Source of the DNA: an uncultured Alphaproteobacteria bacterium
GTDB lineage: Bacteria; Pseudomonadota; Alphaproteobacteria; Caulobacterales; Caulobacteraceae
NCBI GenBank assembly: GCA_903933475.1
Contig: CAIZKE010000269.1
Span: 1 to 8,567, forward strand
Length of the DNA stretch: 8,567 nucleotides
Reading direction: 5' to 3'
The notes below the pieces were generated by a model. That model made no database searches, was not told the DNA's origin, and was given only the letters and a program-made list of their open reading frames with translations. Positions within the stretch are counted from its first letter, which is position 1. Each line of letters starts with the position of its first letter. This document shows, piece by piece, positions 5,286 to 8,567 of this stretch. A program made the translations under genes and the position numbers.

Positions 5286-8117
5286 TCAGCGGGCAACGCT
5301 GGCGCGGGCCCTCTGCAGGTGGGCGCGGTTGCGGCCGGGGCCCCCTCCCTCGGCGACCTCAAGGGCCGCAGTCAGGTCCACACGCAGACGGGAAACCAAG
5401 CCGGGATCCTGAAGCTTCCGGCCCAGGGCGTCGACCACGTAGAAGGCGTCCACCGCGCGTTCTCCATAACCGTCGATGTGAGCCGAGACGATCGACAGAC
5501 CCGCGTCGGCGATCACCTCGGCCAGGGCGGACAGGAGGCCGGGCCTGTCGCGTCCGGTGGCCTCGATCACAGTCGCCGCCTCCGAGGCGTCGTTATCCAG
5601 CATGACCGTGGGCGTGATGGCGAAGGCTGCGGCCCGGCCCAGCTCGGTCGACGGTCGGCCATCGCGCTTCAGGAGCTCACCCCGGCCTGCGGACTCCAGC
5701 AGGGACAGCAGCCGGTCCAGGGCGCGGGGATTGTCAGCGCCAAAGGCCGCCCCGGAGGCGTCCTGTACGAAGAAGACATCCAGGGCCTCGCCACGGCGGG
5801 ACGTGTGCACGCGCGCACCCATGACATTGGCGCCGGCCAGGTTGAGGGCGCCGGCGAGGTCGGCGAAAAGGCGGGGCCGGTCGGTGGCCGAAACCGAGAC
5901 TTCGGCAGCGTTCATGTCGGGTCGGATCCGGCAGGCGGTGGCCGCCCCCGTCTCGGCGGCACGGCGGACCAGGGCCCCGTGGGCCCGGACCTCGTCGTCG
6001 GTGAAGGCGGTGAAGTAGGCGTCCTCCATGGACTGGGCCCATTCGGTCAGGGCCGGGCTGGATCCGGCCAGGCGCATGCGGGCGTCATAGGCAGCGTTCT
6101 CGTGGTAGCGGCGGATGGCGGCGGCATCTTCCGCCCCGCGCCCACCCCTGAACAGGGCCTCGGTGGCCCGGTAGAGCTCGCGAAGAAGCTGGCCCTTCCA
6201 GCCGTTCCAGACTCCGGGACCCACGGCGCGGATGTCCGCCACGGTCAGGACCAATAGCAGTCTCAGCCGCTCGGGCGTCTCGACGATCCGGGCGAAGTCC
6301 AACACGGTACGGGGGTCGGAGATGTCACGTTTCTGGGCGTAGTCACTCATGACCAGATGATGTTCGACCAGCCAGGCGACCAGCTCGATCCTCTTGCGGG
6401 TCTGGCCAAGGCGCTCGCAGGCCTGGCGCGCCGCCCGGGCGCCGGCCTTTTCCTGCCCGCCGGCGCCGCCCTTGCCAGTGTCGTGCAGCAGCATGGCCAG
6501 GAACAGGGCCTCGCGGTCACTGATCAGGGGCATGATGGCCGTGGCCAGGGGATGGTCCTCGGCGAAACGGCCATCGGCGATCCCGGCGATCACGCCCACC
6601 GCCCTGAGGGTGTGCTCGTCCACGGTGTAGGAATGGTACATGTTGAACTGCATCTTGGCGACGATGCGGCCCCATTCGGGCAGGTACCGGCCAAGGACGT
6701 CGGCCTCATTCATCAGGGTCAGGGTCCGCTGCGGGTCGCGGCCGTGGGCGAGGATATCGAGCATGACCGCAGCCGCTGTCGGGTCCCGGCGCACCCTCGG
6801 CCCGATCAGGGCGAGGTGACGCGAGGCCGCGGTGAAGGCGTCGGGATGCAGGTCAAGGCCTTCGCGGTCGGCGTGCAGGAACAGGCGCAGGAGATTGGCC
6901 GGATCGGCCTCAAAGACCTCGGGCCCCTCCACATGCAGGCGGCCACCCTCGGCGTAGAAACCTGGTGCCACGGCCCGCCGGCGCGAACGGCCCCGGCCCG
7001 GCAGGAGGCGCGACAGGGGTGCCGGCTGCGACTTGATCCGGTCTTCCTCGAGCTTGGCAGTAAAGACCCGCGTCAGGACCCCGACTTCCTTGGCGATCAG
7101 GAAGTAGCGTCGCATGAATCGCTCTACCGCGGGGGCGTCGCCCCGGTCACCATAGCCCATCCGCCGGGCGATGGCCGGCTGCAGGTCGAAGGTCAGCCGC
7201 TCCTCCGGCCGGCCGGTCGCGAAGTGCATGTGGCAGCGTACGGCCCACAGGAAGTCGATGGCGCGGATGAATCCGGCGATCTCCCGGCGGTCGAACATGT
7301 CCAGCTGGATGACACCGCTGGCCCGGTCGGCGCTGGCGACGGGATTCAGGTAGCGGGCGATCCAGAACAGGGTGTTGAGGTCGCGCAGGCCGCCCTTGCC
7401 CTCCTTGATGTTGGGCTCGACCATGTAGCGGCTGACGCCCGCACGGACGTGCCGTTCGTCCCGTTCCTTGAGCTTGGCGGCGACGAACTGGGCGCCGGTG
7501 CCCCGCACCACCTCATCGCGGAACCGGCGGAGCAGGTCCCCCGCCAGGGCCTCGTCGCCGGTCAGGTGCCGGGCCTCGAGGATGGAGGTGCGGATCGTGA
7601 AATCCTCGCGGGAGAGCCGCAGGCACTCGTCCACGGTGCGCGAGGCGTGGCCGACCTTGAAGCCCAGATCCCACAGGGCGTAGAGCATGAATTCGATCAC
7701 GCTCTCGGCGTGCGGCGTCTGCTTGTAGGGCCGCAGGAAGAGGAGATCGAGGTCGGAGAAGGGCGCCAGGGCCCCGCGCCCGTAGCCGCCCACGGCCATC
7801 AGGGCCAGGCGCTCGCCCTCCGTGGGATTGCTCGCCCGGAAGACGTGGACCGTCGTGAAGTCGTAGAGGGCGCTGACCACCTCGTCGGTAACGCCCGAAA
7901 GCAGCCGGGCCGACTCAATCCCGCCGGCGCCGTTCTCCAGACGCTCCTTGGCGATCATCCGCCCCCGGAAGAGGGCCTGGCGGAGGATCTCGAGCGCACG
8001 GCGCCTTTGCTCCCCCTCGTCCCCGAGGGCGTCGAGCGCCGCCGCCGTCAGGCGAGCGCGCAGGCTGACCCCGTCCAGGACGTGTTCGATGCGGGTCGGG
8101 TGCAGACGCTTAGACAT
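5286..8117 (-). CDS. glnD: Bifunctional [PII] uridylyltransferase / uridylyl-removing enzyme
   Basis: GlnD is the cytoplasmic glutamine sensor that uridylylates PII proteins when nitrogen is scarce and deuridylylates them when glutamine is plentiful, thereby steering glutamine synthetase and Ntr signalling. Four domains appear in order in the 943-residue product. The nucleotidyltransferase has GGYGRG (110-115) and the metal-binding pair in SDLDLLFL (Asp122, Asp124). A helical linker follows, including EPNIKEGKGGLRDL. The HD hydrolase shows YHSYTVDEH (494-502), LLHDTGKGG (543-551) and EHHLVMSD (585-592). Two C-terminal ACT domains start near 737 (SVSATDRPRLF) and 848 (EATGRDRPGLL) and would bind glutamine. 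All key residues appear intact. The ATG at 8117 is chosen because the product then starts MSKRLHPTRIEHVLDG. An in-frame ATG at 8207 would add 30 atypical residues and leave only 29 bases to the divergent gene. No convincing ribosome binding site precedes either start. murJ follows after 57 bases. Confidence 0.97.
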   Translation of the reverse strand: MSKRLHPTRIEHVLDGVSLRARLTAAALDALGDEGEQRRRALEILRQALFRGRMIAKERLENGAGGIESARLLSGVTDEVVSALYDFTTVHVFRASNPTEGERLALMAVGGYGRGALAPFSDLDLLFLRPYKQTPHAESVIEFMLYALWDLGFKVGHASRTVDECLRLSREDFTIRTSILEARHLTGDEALAGDLLRRFRDEVVRGTGAQFVAAKLKERDERHVRAGVSRYMVEPNIKEGKGGLRDLNTLFWIARYLNPVASADRASGVIQLDMFDRREIAGFIRAIDFLWAVRCHMHFATGRPEERLTFDLQPAIARRMGYGDRGDAPAVERFMRRYFLIAKEVGVLTRVFTAKLEEDRIKSQPAPLSRLLPGRGRSRRRAVAPGFYAEGGRLHVEGPEVFEADPANLLRLFLHADREGLDLHPDAFTAASRHLALIGPRVRRDPTAAAVMLDILAHGRDPQRTLTLMNEADVLGRYLPEWGRIVAKMQFNMYHSYTVDEHTLRAVGVIAGIADGRFAEDHPLATAIMPLISDREALFLAMLLHDTGKGGAGGQEKAGARAARQACERLGQTRKRIELVAWLVEHHLVMSDYAQKRDISDPRTVLDFARIVETPERLRLLLVLTVADIRAVGPGVWNGWKGQLLRELYRATEALFRGGRGAEDAAAIRRYHENAAYDARMRLAGSSPALTEWAQSMEDAYFTAFTDDEVRAHGALVRRAAETGAATACRIRPDMNAAEVSVSATDRPRLFADLAGALNLAGANVMGARVHTSRRGEALDVFFVQDASGAAFGADNPRALDRLLSLLESAGRGELLKRDGRPSTELGRAAAFAITPTVMLDNDASEAATVIEATGRDRPGLLSALAEVIADAGLSIVSAHIDGYGERAVDAFYVVDALGRKLQDPGLVSRLRVDLTAALEVAEGGGPGRNRAHLQRARASVAR

Positions 8118-8236
8118 CAGGCTCAGATATAGGCGCAATTTGTTGGCCGCGTCAGGCTCGTCGGCTGTCGAGTTCCTCGGATTGCGGGGTTCCCCAAGTC
8201 GGAGCATGATCGGATCTGGACCCGGAGGGACCCTGC
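8118..8236. promoter_or_regulatory. Divergent intergenic region between glnD and the ABC transporter gene
   Basis: This 119-base gap must hold the promoters of both outward-facing genes. On the glnD side, the minus strand has CTGACG, 18 bases, then TATATC, a weak match to -35/-10 elements. If used, transcription would begin very close to the glnD ATG, giving a leaderless or nearly leaderless message. TCAGGCTC occurs twice in direct orientation (8117-8124 and 8152-8159), once touching the glnD start. On the plus strand only TTGCGG (8183-8188) resembles a -35 element, with no good -10. No terminator or clear operator was recognised. These are low-confidence readings. Confidence 0.4.
8224..8229 (+). 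promoter_or_regulatory. Ribosome binding site of the ABC transporter ATPase gene
   Basis: GGAGGG lies 7 bases before the ATG at 8237, an almost ideal Shine-Dalgarno match and spacing. It settles the start of this gene, which continues past the right edge. Confidence 0.8.
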
Positions 8237-8567
8237 ATGGCCGAGGCGCCTGCCCTGGAGCTGACCGAGGTATCCCGGCGTTTCGGGGACCGGGCCGTGG
8301 TCGACGGCCTGGGCTTCCGGGTGGAGCGGGGGGCCGTCTTTGGATTCCTGGGCCCCAACGGCGCCGGAAAGACCACCACCTTGCGGATGATCCTGGGACT
8401 GGTCGCGCCGACGTCGGGCCGGCTGGAAGTGCTCGGCGCAGCGGACGGCCGGGGGGTGCGCGATCGCATCGGCTTCCTGCCGGAGGAGCGAGGCCTCCAT
8501 CCCCGGATGACGCCCCTGCAGGCTGCGGGCTTCCTGGGCTCGCTCAAGGGCGTTCCCGCCCAGGCTG
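8237..8567 (+). CDS. ABC transporter ATP-binding protein, ABC-2/NatA-like (partial, N-terminal part)
   Basis: The first 110 residues of an ATP-binding cassette protein are visible; the signature motif, Walker B and switch histidine lie beyond the right edge. The protein opens MAEAPALELTEVSRRFGDR, a typical A-loop strand, with the Walker A motif GPNGAGKT at residues 39-46. A TTLRMILGL helix and PTSGRLEVLG follow. Where many ABC ATPases have the Q-loop glutamine, this one reads IGFLPEERGLHPRM (78-91). From family knowledge, LPEERGLY-like sequence is characteristic of a NatA/YhaQ-like exporter group, so an ABC-2 type export system with a permease gene just downstream is likely. The substrate cannot be told. 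It is transcribed away from glnD and starts with a strong ribosome binding site. Confidence 0.93.
   Translation, partial: MAEAPALELTEVSRRFGDRAVVDGLGFRVERGAVFGFLGPNGAGKTTTLRMILGLVAPTSGRLEVLGAADGRGVRDRIGFLPEERGLHPRMTPLQAAGFLGSLKGVPAQA

Noticed and set aside
6357..8132. A 591-codon plus-strand open frame opposite glnD
   Set aside because: It is antisense to conserved GlnD domains and has the same compositional signature as the other shadows.
8191..8198. GGGTTCCC-type mirror sequence in the divergent gap as an operator
   Set aside because: The arms are only a few bases with almost no loop, and such G/C runs are frequent here by chance.
8118..8236. CtrA-like or GANTC methylation sites expected in Caulobacter-type promoters
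   Set aside because: No TTAA-N7-TTAA pattern and no GANTC site occurs in this gap. The GANTC sites noticed elsewhere lie inside coding regions, where they carry little meaning.

Overview
The window is very GC-rich. Its coding pattern fits an alphaproteobacterium, probably of the Caulobacter/Phenylobacterium type; that placement is inferred from base composition, protein character and gene order, not from a marker gene. No rRNA, tRNA, CRISPR array, insertion sequence, prophage gene or integration site was seen. Nearly the whole window is coding, and no gene-free stretch exceeds about 120 bases. The long plus-strand reading frames opposite the minus-strand genes are shadows caused by high GC.

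Reading along the minus strand from right to left, six genes lie head to tail. They are glnD (PII uridylyltransferase/uridylyl-removing enzyme, nitrogen sensing), murJ (lipid II flippase), trpS (tryptophanyl-tRNA synthetase), a small universal-stress-type protein, a UDP-N-acetylhexosamine 6-dehydrogenase, and the N-terminal third of leuC (isopropylmalate isomerase large subunit, running off the left edge). The gaps are 57, 116, 41, 21 and 59 bases, so the last four genes at least could share transcripts. The 116-base gap before trpS is the only one inside the cluster roomy enough for a promoter or structured leader. On the right, divergent from glnD across 119 bases, is the start of an ABC transporter ATPase on the plus strand, running off the right edge.

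The region is mainly housekeeping: nitrogen status, cell wall precursor export, translation and leucine synthesis. From memory, glnD-murJ-trpS followed by a small stress-type gene is a recurring order in alphaproteobacteria. The sugar-nucleotide dehydrogenase is the least expected member, because no glycosyltransferase or other sugar-pathway gene accompanies it here.

I did not find a convincing new biological system. The items most worth a second look are a 10-base inverted repeat spanning the trpS leader, a perfect 6-base-pair hairpin on the trpS stop codon, the divergent ATP-loop region of the stress-type protein, and the lone sugar dehydrogenase.
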